Source: JAHEJB01 sp041748175 (GTDB taxonomy: Bacteria > Bacteroidota > Rhodothermia > Rhodothermales > Rubricoccaceae). From it: a DNA stretch of 64,000 nucleotides. This document shows positions 24,053-33,210 of the stretch, piece by piece. Position 1 is the first letter of the stretch. Every line of letters begins with the position of its first letter. Position numbers and translations under genes: made by a program. Location of the stretch: NCBI GenBank assembly GCA_041748175.1, contig JBGTDU010000161.1, forward strand, positions 18,899 to 82,898, given 5' to 3'. The notes beneath the pieces were generated by a model. That model had not been told where the DNA came from and searched no databases. It saw nothing but the letters and a program-made list of their open reading frames with translations.

Positions 24053-24532
24053 CTATCCGCCTGTCGTCACCTTTAGCGTGGCCACCGGCGCCATCCCGGC
24101 ATCCGCGCCTTCGTGGCCGGGGTAAGGATCGAGTTGAAGCAAGGTCAGCGTGTATCCTGCTGCCTCGGCCGACTGGATTTCCTGGGGCTCCGAATCCGCG
24201 CTCACAAACCCCGGAATGCTCAACTGGACATTGCTCATCGTATCGTCCGCTATGAGTGAGAGGCTGATGGTGGCTCGGCCTTCCCAGACGCACGACGTGC
24301 CCGGATCGTCGGGGCAGCGGCTGTCCTCCGTGATGGCATCGAACCGGACCACCATGCCGTCGACAACCGTCGATGCGCCCTGCTCCAGGGTGAACGGTTC
24401 ACGGAGCTCGGCAAAACCCATGTCCGTCATCGGGCCTGTCGTGCCACCCGGATCGTTCGAGAGCGGCTCGGTGGTTTTGCATCCGGCGGCAATCAGCAGG
24501 AGGGCGGCGGGAAGAAGGGCGAGGCGGAGCAT
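24053..24532 (-). CDS. Hypothetical lipoprotein
   Basis: A 159-residue protein with a lipoprotein signal peptide (LALLPAALLLIAAGC, lipidated Cys at residue 18). A mature beta-rich domain follows, with CPDDPGTSCVWEGRATISLSL and YTLTLLQLDPYP. The two mature cysteines could form a disulfide. Similar small lipoproteins with a C-x-W-E-G pattern are common in Bacteroidota and of unknown function. It lies just beyond the cassette array on the same strand. Confidence 0.72.
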   Translation of the reverse strand: MLRLALLPAALLLIAAGCKTTEPLSNDPGGTTGPMTDMGFAELREPFTLEQGASTVVDGMVVRFDAITEDSRCPDDPGTSCVWEGRATISLSLIADDTMSNVQLSIPGFVSADSEPQEIQSAEAAGYTLTLLQLDPYPGHEGADAGMAPVATLKVTTGG

Positions 24533-24624
24533 GGCTGACGTGGCTTGTTAGATAGGACGGTTCGCGGCACATTTTGCCTTCGACCACGTGTCCAACAAAC
24601 TACCAACGGGCCACACTATTGCGG

Positions 24625-25581
24625 TCAGAGCCGCGTGCGTACGGAGAGTTGGTGGAGCCCGCCGAGCTCGCTCCACGAGTTGAAGGCGTAGTCGAAGTTG
24701 AACCGGCTCAGGTTTATGCCAAAGCCCGCGCTGACGCCCGCGAGATCGAGCCGCTCGCCCGTGGCGAGCTCCTGGTGGCGGCGCGGATTGTAGCCGATCC
24801 GGACAGCTACGGGCGTTCCGATTCGGATTTCCCCGGCGATGTTCACGTGGCGGAGCGCTTCGTCGAGCGCGGAGCCGTCGCCGCTGTAGTCGTGGAGGTT
24901 GTACCCCATTAACATGACGGTGAGCGGGATGCGCTCGAGGCGCTTCGAGACGCCGATCCGGAGGTCCACGGGAAGTCGGTCGGACCTCTCGCCGAGCGAC
25001 GACAACGCCGTGCCGACGTTGTGGATCGACGCGCTAAGGCCGATTTGCGGACCGGGAATCGAGTAGAGCACACCCAAATCGGCCGCGAGAGCCTGCGCAC
25101 CCGCATCGTCAATCGACGCGAAGGCGGCATGGACGGTAACACCGCCGCGCAGACTAGGCGTGAGTTGCCGGGCATACGAGAGGGAAACGGCCGCCTCGCC
25201 CGCGCCGAAGGTTGTCCCGTCGCGGATGCCATTCTCGTCGGCGCGCTCGAAGGAACCGTACGTCAGATACCGGATACCGGCGGCAAACGTGCCCATATTT
25301 CCGATCGTGCGCGCGTACGAAGCAAACCCCGCGCTGATGTCGCTGAGGTGGTTCAGGTAGCTCACCGAGAGGCCGCGGTGCATTTCATCCGTCAGGAGTG
25401 CGGGGTTGTACAAAACCGCCGACGGATCGTTGCTGGGAATGGACCCAATGGACCCGGCAAGGGCTGAAGCACGGGCCGACGGCTCAAGACGGAGAAGATC
25501 GAACCCGGTGTCGCGGCTCGTCTGCGCCGCGGCAGAAAGGCAAAACAATGCGGCGAGAGCAGCGGAGAGGAGTATTCGCAT
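24625..25581 (-). CDS. porQ: PorQ-like outer membrane protein (type IX secretion associated)
   Basis: From ATG 25581, 318 residues: signal peptide (ILLSAALAALFCLSAAAQ), then GFDLLRLEPSARASALAGS and NDPSAVLYNPALL, the conserved N-terminal plug of PorV/PorQ proteins. Alternating beta strands run to the C-terminal FNFDYAFNSWSELGGLHQLSVRTRL. It belongs to the FadL-like barrel family that works with PorU in the T9SS attachment complex. This supports a Bacteroidota/Rhodothermota host. A longer upstream frame to 25635 is less likely. Confidence 0.85.
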   Translation of the reverse strand: MRILLSAALAALFCLSAAAQTSRDTGFDLLRLEPSARASALAGSIGSIPSNDPSAVLYNPALLTDEMHRGLSVSYLNHLSDISAGFASYARTIGNMGTFAAGIRYLTYGSFERADENGIRDGTTFGAGEAAVSLSYARQLTPSLRGGVTVHAAFASIDDAGAQALAADLGVLYSIPGPQIGLSASIHNVGTALSSLGERSDRLPVDLRIGVSKRLERIPLTVMLMGYNLHDYSGDGSALDEALRHVNIAGEIRIGTPVAVRIGYNPRRHQELATGERLDLAGVSAGFGINLSRFNFDYAFNSWSELGGLHQLSVRTRL

Positions 25582-26085
25582 GGCCTTGGAGAGCTGAGAT
25601 CCTGGATTGCGCGGATGCCTTGAGGTGCGGACCAAAAGACAGTGAGCGTAGCAAAAGAGCGATCAGCCGGACAGAACGGTTGGTGTATGAGCCATGCGGA
25701 TTCGAAAGTACGGCCTTTCGGCTGGATTGCCAGGGTAATTCGGGGGATCGCGGCAGTGTCAGCTGTCGTTCGTTTGAAGCACGCAAGGTCGCTGGGACCA
25801 CCGATCTCCCGCTTGGCAGCACGGCGTAGAGTTCGGGCGTGCCTGCCAGGTTTGTTATCGCGGGACGGGAGGCCATCGCTCCGGCGACCATCACCCCATA
25901 AAGATCGAGAGGAAACAGCCGAAACGATGGAACGGCGCCTGGAACCTCGCGTGAGAACCCGGCTCTGCGGGATGGCCGTCCGTACCTTTTCAGGTTGATT
26001 GCAGCAATCTCGACACGGCGGATATGTACGCCGCCAATCCCCCCACCGAAGACTTCCGGGGCCAGCCCCCGGCGCCCATCCGTCC
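25582..26085. other. Intergenic region between porQ and secA, no gene recognised
   Basis: About 500 bp separating divergent genes. Frames are open on both strands, but none has a recognisable motif, a convincing start, or a ribosome-binding site. Probably holds promoters for both neighbours; no element can be assigned by eye. Confidence 0.5.
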
Positions 26086-29000
26086 ATGCTAAAGGCCATT
26101 CAGAAGATTTTTGGCGGCGACAGCAACGAGCGCGACCTGCGCAAGCTGGAGCCAACCGTAGTCGAGATCAACAGGATCGCGGCGACCCTCGAAGGGCTTT
26201 CGGACGACGAGCTTCGCGCCAAAACCGACGAGTTCAGAGAGCGAATCCGCGCGGCCGTCGCGCCCGTTGAGGAACATCTTCAGGAAGTGCAGGCTCTTTT
26301 GGAGCGCTCGGGAGAAGCGGTCGAAGAGGTTGGCGGCGATGGACAGGCCGTTGAAACGGCGCGGTTGTCCGTACGCGAGCGCCAGGATCTTTACCAACAA
26401 CTTGACGACCTCGAAAACGACTGGCTCGATGCCGCCGAAGACGTTCTCGACGAACTTATGACGGAAGGCTTTGCCGTCATCAAAGAGACGTGTCGCCGTC
26501 ATGTGGGCAAGTCATGGATGGCCGGGGGCACCGAAGTGGAGTGGCAAATGCTCCCTTACGATGTGCAGTTCATCGGTGGTGCGGTGCTGCACCGCGGGTC
26601 GGTGGCTGAGATGAAGACGGGCGAAGGCAAAACGCTCGTGGCCGTCGCGCCGATTTACCTCAATGCGCTGGTAGGCAAGGGCGTCCACGTGGTGACCGTG
26701 AACCCGTACCTCGCCATGCGCGACGCCGAATGGATGGGGCCGATCTTCGAATTTCACGGCCTCACGGTTGACTGCATCGACAAATACGAAGCCCATACGC
26801 CGGGCCGTCGTGCAGCGTATCGGGCCGATATCACCTACGGAACCAACAACGAGTTCGGCTTCGACTATCTCCGTGATAACTCGTTCGTCGTCGATCCCGA
26901 GCAGCTTGTCCAGCGTGGGCATCACTACGCCATCGTGGACGAGGTCGACTCCGTGCTTATCGACGAGGCCCGGACGCCTCTCATCATTTCCGGCCCCGTT
27001 CCGCAGGCCGAGGCAGACAGCTTCCATGAGCTACAGGTTCATATTGAAAAGCTCGTATTTGCTCAGCAGAAGATCGTGGCCCGCTATGTGGCCGACGCCG
27101 AGCGGCTCCTCGCCGAGCGCGATAAAGCCGGCGAGGCCGGTGATTCCAAGCTCGCCCGGCAGTTGGAAGAGGACGCCGGATTGGCTCTGTTGCGCGCCGA
27201 TCGGGGTTTCCCACGAAACAAGAAGCTCATAAAAATGAAGGGGGAGACCGGTATGGAGCAGCTCCTTCGCAAAACCGAATTTTTCTATCTACAGGACAAC
27301 GGCAAGCGGATGCCCGAGGTCGACGAGCCGCTCCACTTTGCGCTAGACGAGAAACTCCACCAGCTGGAGATGACCGACCTGGGCCGCGAGTTCGTCGCTA
27401 AAGGGGCGGGCGAGGACATTCGTTTCTTCATTATTCCTGACGTCGGCGAAGAAATAGCAACCATCGAGAGGGCATACGAAACGGAGAAAAAGGCGCTGTA
27501 CGAGCAGCTTCAGGCCGATGAATCGCTGACCGAAGAGAAGCGCGAGAACAAGTTGATGAACGATTTGGCCGTCGTAAAGAACACGATGGAGGAGGCCAAG
27601 CGCGAGCTTTACGTCACGTTCTCCGAGCGCAGTGAGCGCATCCACGCCGTCAACCAGTTGTTGCGCGCGTACACCTTGTACGAGAAGGACGTCGAGTACA
27701 TCGTGCAGGATGGCAAGGTGATGATCGTCGACATTCACACAGGCCGCGTGCTCGCCGGGAGGCGCTACTCGGACGGGCTGCATCAGGCCATCGAGGCCAA
27801 GGAGAAAGTAAAGGTGCAGGCCGCCACGCAGACTTACGCGACCATCACCATCCAGAACTATTTCCGGCTGTACTCGAAGCTCTCGGGCATGACCGGTACT
27901 GCGGAGACCGAAGCGGAGGAGTTCCACAAAATCTACGAGTTGCCCGTCATGGTCATCCCGACCAACCGGCCTGTCGTTCGAGCAGACGACGAGGATCTGG
28001 TTTATAAAACCAAGCGCGCGAAATATGGGGCGGTGCTCGATCGGATCCGCGAATACCACGAAAAGGGCCAGCCTGTGCTCGTCGGCACGACATCGGTGGA
28101 AGTATCCGAGACGGTTTCGCGGATGCTCCAGCGCGCGAGCATCAAGCACAACGTGCTGAACGCCAAGTCGAGCCGCGCGATGGCGGAAGCCCAGATCGTC
28201 GCGGAGGCCGGGCAAAAGGGCGCCGTGACCATTGCCACCAACATGGCGGGGCGCGGCACCGACATCAAGCTGGCCGACGGCGTAACGGAATTGGGTGGAC
28301 TTGCGATCATTGGCACGGAGCGCCACGAATCGCGCCGTATCGATCTCCAGCTGCGCGGGCGTTCAGGCCGCCAAGGCGATCCCGGCGAATCGGTCTTCTA
28401 CGTTTCGCTGGAGGACGACCTCATGCGGCTCTTCGGCCACGACCGGACGGCGCGCATCATGGATCGGCTGGGGATGGGCGACGACGAAGTAATCACCCAC
28501 AAGTGGATCACGAAGGGCATCGAGAAGGCGCAGCAGAAAGTCGAGCTAAACAACTTCGGCATCCGCAAGCGCCAGCTCGAGTACGACGACGTGCTCAACA
28601 GCCAGCGCGAGGTGATCTACGACCGCCGGATCCACGCGCTCCTCGGCGAGCGCCTTCGTGGAGATATTCTCGATATGCTCCGCGAGTTCGTCGAACGCAC
28701 CGTCGGAGAGCATTTCGGCAACGGCGACCTCGACGAAATCCGAGAATCACTTCTGCGGCACCTTGCCTTCGATTTTCAGATCGACAAGGAAGTCGCGTTC
28801 AACCTAGGGCAAGAAGGCCTGGTTGAGCGCATTCTGGACGAAGCCACCGAGCACTATCGGCGCAAACGCGCGTCGCTTGCGACGCCCTTCTATCGCTCTG
28901 CGAAGCAGATGATGGAGCAGGCCGATCCGGAGAACAGCCCGAAGAAACTCTACGTCGACTTTTCCGATGGTCGCAGGATGCTACGCGCGACGGTGAGCCC

Positions 29001-29511
29001 CGATGCCGTTCTCGAATCCGAAGGCCAGGAGATCAACGATGCGCTCGAGCGCGCGGCCGTGCTTTCGGTCATCGACAGCAAGTGGGTGGACCACCTTCGC
29101 GACCTCGACGAGGTGAAGGAGGGTGTGGGACTCCGTGCCTACGGCCAAAAAGATCCGCTGATCGAGTACAAAATGGAGGCGTTCGGACTATTCAAGGTTC
29201 TCATTGAGGAGATTGACGAGGAAGTCATCCGGCTCGTCTTCAAGTCGGGCCCGGCTGTAGAACGCGGCGGGGCAGCGAAAAACACGTCGGCGGCACCCCG
29301 CGCCAGGCTGGACGCAAAACGGTCGAGGGCAGAGCACGCGTCCGAGCAGGATTATTCTGTCAAGATCGGCGGCAACGGCAACCGGAGTTCGGCAGAGCGA
29401 GATCCCACAGCCCGCGCCGCTCCCGTCATCGCCGGCGACCGCGTTGGCCGGAACGACGCCTGCCCCTGCGGCTCGGGGAAGAAGTACAAGCATTGTCACG
29501 GCAGGGCGTAG
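26086..29511 (+). CDS. secA: Preprotein translocase ATPase SecA (long form)
   Basis: Drives Sec-dependent export at the inner membrane. From ATG 26086, 1,141 residues, long as in Bacteroidota/Rhodothermota. Features are MKTGEGKTLVA (Walker A), VDEVDSVLIDEARTPLIISG (DEAD region and start of the preprotein cross-linking domain), a long variable insertion, GRRYSDGLHQAIEAKEKV, TNMAGRGTDIKL with GRSGRQGDPGES, and the C-terminal zinc/SecB site RNDACPCGSGKKYKHCHG. The frame opens upstream at 25999, but MLKAIQKIFGG is the conserved start. Confidence 0.97.
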   Translation: MLKAIQKIFGGDSNERDLRKLEPTVVEINRIAATLEGLSDDELRAKTDEFRERIRAAVAPVEEHLQEVQALLERSGEAVEEVGGDGQAVETARLSVRERQDLYQQLDDLENDWLDAAEDVLDELMTEGFAVIKETCRRHVGKSWMAGGTEVEWQMLPYDVQFIGGAVLHRGSVAEMKTGEGKTLVAVAPIYLNALVGKGVHVVTVNPYLAMRDAEWMGPIFEFHGLTVDCIDKYEAHTPGRRAAYRADITYGTNNEFGFDYLRDNSFVVDPEQLVQRGHHYAIVDEVDSVLIDEARTPLIISGPVPQAEADSFHELQVHIEKLVFAQQKIVARYVADAERLLAERDKAGEAGDSKLARQLEEDAGLALLRADRGFPRNKKLIKMKGETGMEQLLRKTEFFYLQDNGKRMPEVDEPLHFALDEKLHQLEMTDLGREFVAKGAGEDIRFFIIPDVGEEIATIERAYETEKKALYEQLQADESLTEEKRENKLMNDLAVVKNTMEEAKRELYVTFSERSERIHAVNQLLRAYTLYEKDVEYIVQDGKVMIVDIHTGRVLAGRRYSDGLHQAIEAKEKVKVQAATQTYATITIQNYFRLYSKLSGMTGTAETEAEEFHKIYELPVMVIPTNRPVVRADDEDLVYKTKRAKYGAVLDRIREYHEKGQPVLVGTTSVEVSETVSRMLQRASIKHNVLNAKSSRAMAEAQIVAEAGQKGAVTIATNMAGRGTDIKLADGVTELGGLAIIGTERHESRRIDLQLRGRSGRQGDPGESVFYVSLEDDLMRLFGHDRTARIMDRLGMGDDEVITHKWITKGIEKAQQKVELNNFGIRKRQLEYDDVLNSQREVIYDRRIHALLGERLRGDILDMLREFVERTVGEHFGNGDLDEIRESLLRHLAFDFQIDKEVAFNLGQEGLVERILDEATEHYRRKRASLATPFYRSAKQMMEQADPENSPKKLYVDFSDGRRMLRATVSPDAVLESEGQEINDALERAAVLSVIDSKWVDHLRDLDEVKEGVGLRAYGQKDPLIEYKMEAFGLFKVLIEEIDEEVIRLVFKSGPAVERGGAAKNTSAAPRARLDAKRSRAEHASEQDYSVKIGGNGNRSSAERDPTARAAPVIAGDRVGRNDACPCGSGKKYKHCHGRA

Positions 29512-29516
29512 GGCTG

Positions 29517-29590
29517 GTAGTGCGTAATCCGTATTGCGTAGTGATTCTTAGGTTGATGCCCTTACGTAGTACGCAACACGCAATACCTTA
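29517..29590. repeat. GTATTGCGTAATACG-type palindrome cluster
   Basis: GTGCGTAATCCGTATTGCGT and, after a spacer, ACGTAGTACGCAACACGCAA form an imperfect inverted pair between secA and the recN fragment. It could fold as a transcript-end hairpin. Confidence 0.6.
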
Positions 29591-29618
29591 AAGCCAATCA
29601 GGCCCCTCGCGAGCAGCC

Positions 29619-29738
29619 ATGCTTCGCTCCCTGTCCATCCGCGATGACGCCCTGATTGAAGAGCTCGACGCCGAGTTCGGGAGCGGACTGAATATCATCA
29701 CGGGCGAGACGGGCGCGGGGAAGCGCATCCTATGCGAG
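29619..29738 (+). pseudogene. Duplicated 5' end of recN (about 40 codons)
   Basis: ATG CTT CGC onward matches the recN start at 30261 (LRSLSIRDxALIEELDxEF ... ITGETGAGK) at roughly 85% of bases, then loses homology inside the Walker A motif. Silent differences show the duplication is old. A copy of GCAACACGCAATACC precedes both the fragment and the real gene, so upstream sequence was duplicated too. Confidence 0.85.
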
Positions 29739-29787
29739 GAAACGCCTGTCGCAAAGCTCCGTTGGCCATTCTTACCACCTCACGGTC

Positions 29788-30066
29788 ATGACCGCGCTCC
29801 TCCAGAAAGCCTTCCGTCGAATCTCGACGCTTCTGCCGAACGAGCAGGGCGACTGCGCGCGCCAGCTATTGAAAGAGCTTGATTCTGAAAAAAGGTTGGA
29901 CGAGTTATTCGATCTCACCGCAGATGAGCAGTGAGAGAAAATCATCGCTGAGGGGAAGAAGGATGCGGTCGAGAACGGCACCTTTGGGATTGATGAACTG
30001 AAAGCACGGGTAGGGCACGAGGCCTGGACTCAACCTCGGCTCTCCTGCGACTGTCATACAGAGTGA
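29788..30066 (+). pseudogene. Decayed RelB-like antitoxin with an internal stop
   Basis: Reads MTALLQKAFRRISTLLPNEQ, then a helix rich in leucine and glutamate (CARQLLKELDSEKRLDELFDLTADEQ), typical of small antitoxins. It then meets TGA at 29932 and continues in the same frame EKIIAEGKKDAVENGTFGIDEL to another stop at 30064. One nonsense mutation therefore splits an antitoxin. No intact toxin is visible up to 30200. It sits between the recN fragment and recN. Confidence 0.6.
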
Positions 30067-30212
30067 TCTCCAGCGGGAAGAGAGATCTACCTGAAATTGC
30101 CGAAGAAGTCGGATGAATCGTCAACTGTGGCCTCATGGCGTCTCGGGAGAAGATCCCTCGGCAAGCTCGGGATGAGGGAGGGCGAGGCTATCGCTAGTAC
30201 TTGAGAGAACAC

Positions 30213-30235
30213 CCAATGCGCAACACGCGATACCT
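30213..30235. repeat. GTATTGCGTAATACG-type repeat before recN
   Basis: AATGCGCAACACGCGATACC matches the element before the recN fragment at 29566-29583. It lies 26 bp before the recN start. Confidence 0.55.
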
Positions 30236-30260
30236 TCCGCCAGACATCTACCGCTCACCC

Positions 30261-31976
30261 GTGCTTCGTTCCCTCTCCATCCGCGATTACGCCCTGATCG
30301 AAGAGCTCGATGTCGAGTTCGAGAGTGGGCTGAACATCATTACGGGAGAGACGGGCGCAGGGAAGAGCATTCTTATCGGCGCGCTGGGGTTGTTGTTGGG
30401 TGATCGCGCGTCAATGGAGGCTGTCCGCACCGGCGCGAAGAAAGCCGTGGTCGAGGGACTTTTCGACAGCGCCGATGAAGGTTCACTGCCGGTCGTGCTC
30501 CGCGAAAACGACATTGAACCCAATGAGGGCGGCGTCCTCATCGTGCGGCGCGAAGTGTCCGCGAACCACAGCCGCGCATTCATCAACGACACGCCGACGA
30601 CGCTCGACGTGCTCCGCGAGGTCGCCGCCCACACCATCGACCTCCATGGCCAGCACGAACATCAGTCGTTGCTGCGCTCAGAGACCCACGTCGGGCTCCT
30701 CGACAACTTTGGAGGTCTCGGTGGGCTGGTCGAGACCTACCGAAAGCACTACCGCACCGTCGCCGAGTTGCAGAAGGAACGCGACGAACTCGTTCGCCAG
30801 GAGGCGGATTTGCGGAAGCAGAAGGAACTGGTCGAGTTCCAGATCGAGGAGATAGACCGCGCGGAGCCACGCCTGGGCGAACAGGACGAACTGGAGGCTG
30901 AGCGGAGGATTCTTGAGAACGCAGAGAAGCTCTATGAAGCCACCGGGCAGCTCTACGAGATTCTGACGGAGAGCGACGAGGCCTTAACCGATCGCCTCGT
31001 GATCGTCCGCAACCAGTTGCAGGATCTCGCTCGCATAGACGCGACGTTCGACGAAACGCTGGGCGAGGTGCGTTCGGCGGAGATCATCCTGAAGGAGGCG
31101 ACGCAATTTCTCCAGGACTACAACTCGCGGATCGAGTTCAACCCGGAACGACTCGATGAAGTCCGCGAACGGCTTGGGGAGCTGGATTTCCTGGCCCGGA
31201 AGTACGGCGGCACCATCGAGGCCGTGCTGCTTCACCGCGAGGCTATCGGGCGGACGTACGAGTTGGCCGCCAATTTCGAGGGTGCCATCGCGCGGATCGA
31301 CGGGAGGATTGCAGATGCGCAGGAGAAGCTCTCGCAAGCGGCTTACAGGCTTTCGCAGAAGCGCCACGAGGTGGCCGAGCGCATCGAGGAGATGATCGGA
31401 ATCGAGCTGGCGACCCTCGGAATGCCGCACGCCCAATTTGTCGTGCAGTTCGGCTTGGACGCCGCCGCCGATGGATGGGTGACTTTCCCAGACGGCACGC
31501 GGGTCGTCGCGCGCGGCTCCGGCGCGGACGTGGTGGAGTTCTACATCTCGGCCAACCTCGGCGAGGAACCTAAGCCGCTCGCTAAAGTGGCCTCCGGCGG
31601 CGAGATCAGCCGGATCATGCTTGCCCTCAAGGCCATTCTTGCGAAGAGCGACCGGCTTCCCATCCTGGTCTTCGACGAGATTGACGCGGGCATCTCAGGG
31701 GCCGTCGCGCGTCGTGCGGGCGAGACCATGCACCGCCTCGCGCAGTTCCACCAGATCATCGCTATCACGCACCTCCCGCAGATCGCTTCCCTGGGCGACA
31801 CGCACTTTGTGGTGGAGAAATCCATCGACGGCGACCGGACGAAGACACGCATCCGCCGCTTATCTGAAACCGAACGCGCCGGGCAGATTGCCCAACTTCT
31901 CAGTGGCGATGGGGTCAGCGAGGCCGCGCTGGAGAGCGCCAGGGAGTTGATCGGACCAGCCCGGATCGACGGATGA
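30261..31976 (+). CDS. recN: DNA repair protein RecN
   Basis: SMC-like ATPase for double-strand break repair. From GTG 30261, 571 residues: SIRDYALIEELDVEFESGLN and Walker A GETGAGKSIL at the N terminus, a coiled-coil middle (about 160-350), then signature VASGGEISRIMLALKAIL and Walker B LVFDEIDAGISG, ending with the ATPase tail GQIAQLLSGDGVSEAALESAREL. Usual length. The true start is shown by the duplicated copy at 29619, which begins with ATG at the same codon. Confidence 0.95.
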   Translation: MLRSLSIRDYALIEELDVEFESGLNIITGETGAGKSILIGALGLLLGDRASMEAVRTGAKKAVVEGLFDSADEGSLPVVLRENDIEPNEGGVLIVRREVSANHSRAFINDTPTTLDVLREVAAHTIDLHGQHEHQSLLRSETHVGLLDNFGGLGGLVETYRKHYRTVAELQKERDELVRQEADLRKQKELVEFQIEEIDRAEPRLGEQDELEAERRILENAEKLYEATGQLYEILTESDEALTDRLVIVRNQLQDLARIDATFDETLGEVRSAEIILKEATQFLQDYNSRIEFNPERLDEVRERLGELDFLARKYGGTIEAVLLHREAIGRTYELAANFEGAIARIDGRIADAQEKLSQAAYRLSQKRHEVAERIEEMIGIELATLGMPHAQFVVQFGLDAAADGWVTFPDGTRVVARGSGADVVEFYISANLGEEPKPLAKVASGGEISRIMLALKAILAKSDRLPILVFDEIDAGISGAVARRAGETMHRLAQFHQIIAITHLPQIASLGDTHFVVEKSIDGDRTKTRIRRLSETERAGQIAQLLSGDGVSEAALESARELIGPARIDG

Positions 31977-32336
31977 GAGGTCGCGTGTTTGGTTCTCTCA
32001 GACGAGATTGGCACATAGGAGCGCGCACAGATAGGGCGAGAGCCCTTCAGATGCTGATTCGCTTACGTGCATCGGCCCGCGTTGCATGATGGCTAGAAGC
32101 TTCGGATGACCTTCATCCGCCTCGAGGACGCAGGAAGCTGCTCAACGGGCAGTCGGCGGTGCTGCCGACGGAGTAGCGAAGCACTTAAAAGATGTCATCC
32201 TGACGACCGAAGGGAGGAAGGATCTCCGTGGCACCAAGACGGCTTGTTACTTGAGAGATCCTCCTCGCTTCGCTCGTCGGGATGACAAAGTTGAGACACC
32301 GAAGCTAGATTTGGTGTGTAGTCAAACATCCGTTCC
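31977..32336. other. Intergenic region with a REP-like inverted repeat
   Basis: No gene is seen in the 360 bp. At about 32190-32292, GTCATCCTGACGACCGAAGG and a facing GCTTCGCTCGTCGGGATGAC form the arms of an imperfect palindrome with GGATCT/AGATCC dyads. This GTCATCCTGA...GGATC type of extragenic palindrome is common in Bacteroidota-related genomes. Confidence 0.6.
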
Positions 32337-33206
32337 ATGCGCCGCGTCGCCTTCCTCTCCATGGATTCCCTCGATGAATTCGTCTTCGACGACGACCTCG
32401 CGGTGGAGCCCTTGCGCGCGCTCGGCTGGGACGTGGAAACTGTTTCCTGGCAAGCACGAGAGGACTGGAGTCGCTTCGAAGCCGTCATCATCCGCACGCC
32501 GTGGGATTACCAGGACGCGCCGGACGACTTCCTGCGTGTCCTGGCCGAGATCGAGCAGGTCACGCGGCTGGAAAATCCCCTTCGCATCGTCCGCTGGAAT
32601 CTCCCCAAAACCTATCTCCGCGAGATGGAAGGTCTCGGCATTGCCATCGTGCCCACGCGATGGGGCGAGGCCGGCGCTTCCGACGACATTCTGGAGCACG
32701 TCGAGGCGCTTGGCGCGGACGAGTTCATCGTAAAGCCCGTCATCAGCGCGAACGCGGACAATACGTTTCGCCTGACCAGGGTGACGTTGCCGGGTCGTTC
32801 GGACGAGATTGCAGAGGTCTTTGCCAGGCGCGCGTATATGGTTCAGCCATTTCTCCAGAACGTGATCGACGAGGGCGAGTTTTCGCTCTTCTACTTCAAC
32901 GGCGAACACAGCCACACCATCCTCAAAACGCCGAAGTCGGGCGATTTCAGGGTGCAGGAGGAGCACGGCGGCGTCATCCAACCTGTCGTTGCAGAGCCAG
33001 CCTTACGGGAAGCCGGATCGCAGACCATCGCCAATCTCCCGAACCTCCTCTACGCCCGCGCCGATTTTGTCCGCGAGGGATCGGCTTTCCTTCTGATGGA
33101 ACTCGAACTCATCGAGCCCGCGCTGTATTTCAGGATGGATCCGGCCTCGGCCACCCGATTTGCCCAAGCATTCCAGGAGCGGATGCTGCAGCCCATTCCC
33201 GTCTGA
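32337..33206 (+). CDS. ATP-grasp domain protein
   Basis: A 289-residue cytoplasmic protein with an ATP-grasp fold (RimK/glutathione-synthetase-like): an N-terminal preATP-grasp half (VIIRTPWDYQDAPDDF), the nucleotide-binding strand FIVKPVISANADNTFRL (Lys), the MVQPFLQNVIDEGEFSLFYFNGEHSHTILK segment, and the metal site LLMELELIEPALYFRMDP. Such enzymes ligate an amine or amino acid to a carboxylate; the substrate is unknown. It is followed at 4 bp by a nitrilase-family gene, so the pair is likely one operon. Confidence 0.8.
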   Translation: MRRVAFLSMDSLDEFVFDDDLAVEPLRALGWDVETVSWQAREDWSRFEAVIIRTPWDYQDAPDDFLRVLAEIEQVTRLENPLRIVRWNLPKTYLREMEGLGIAIVPTRWGEAGASDDILEHVEALGADEFIVKPVISANADNTFRLTRVTLPGRSDEIAEVFARRAYMVQPFLQNVIDEGEFSLFYFNGEHSHTILKTPKSGDFRVQEEHGGVIQPVVAEPALREAGSQTIANLPNLLYARADFVREGSAFLLMELELIEPALYFRMDPASATRFAQAFQERMLQPIPV

Positions 33207-33210
33207 TTTT

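Noticed and set aside
18000..24500. Prophage or CRISPR locus
   Set aside because: No structural phage genes, no cas genes and no regular short direct repeats with spacers; the repeats are gene fragments and long boundary sites.
27343..28326. 327-residue frame antisense to secA
   Set aside because: Shadow frame with biased residues and no motifs.
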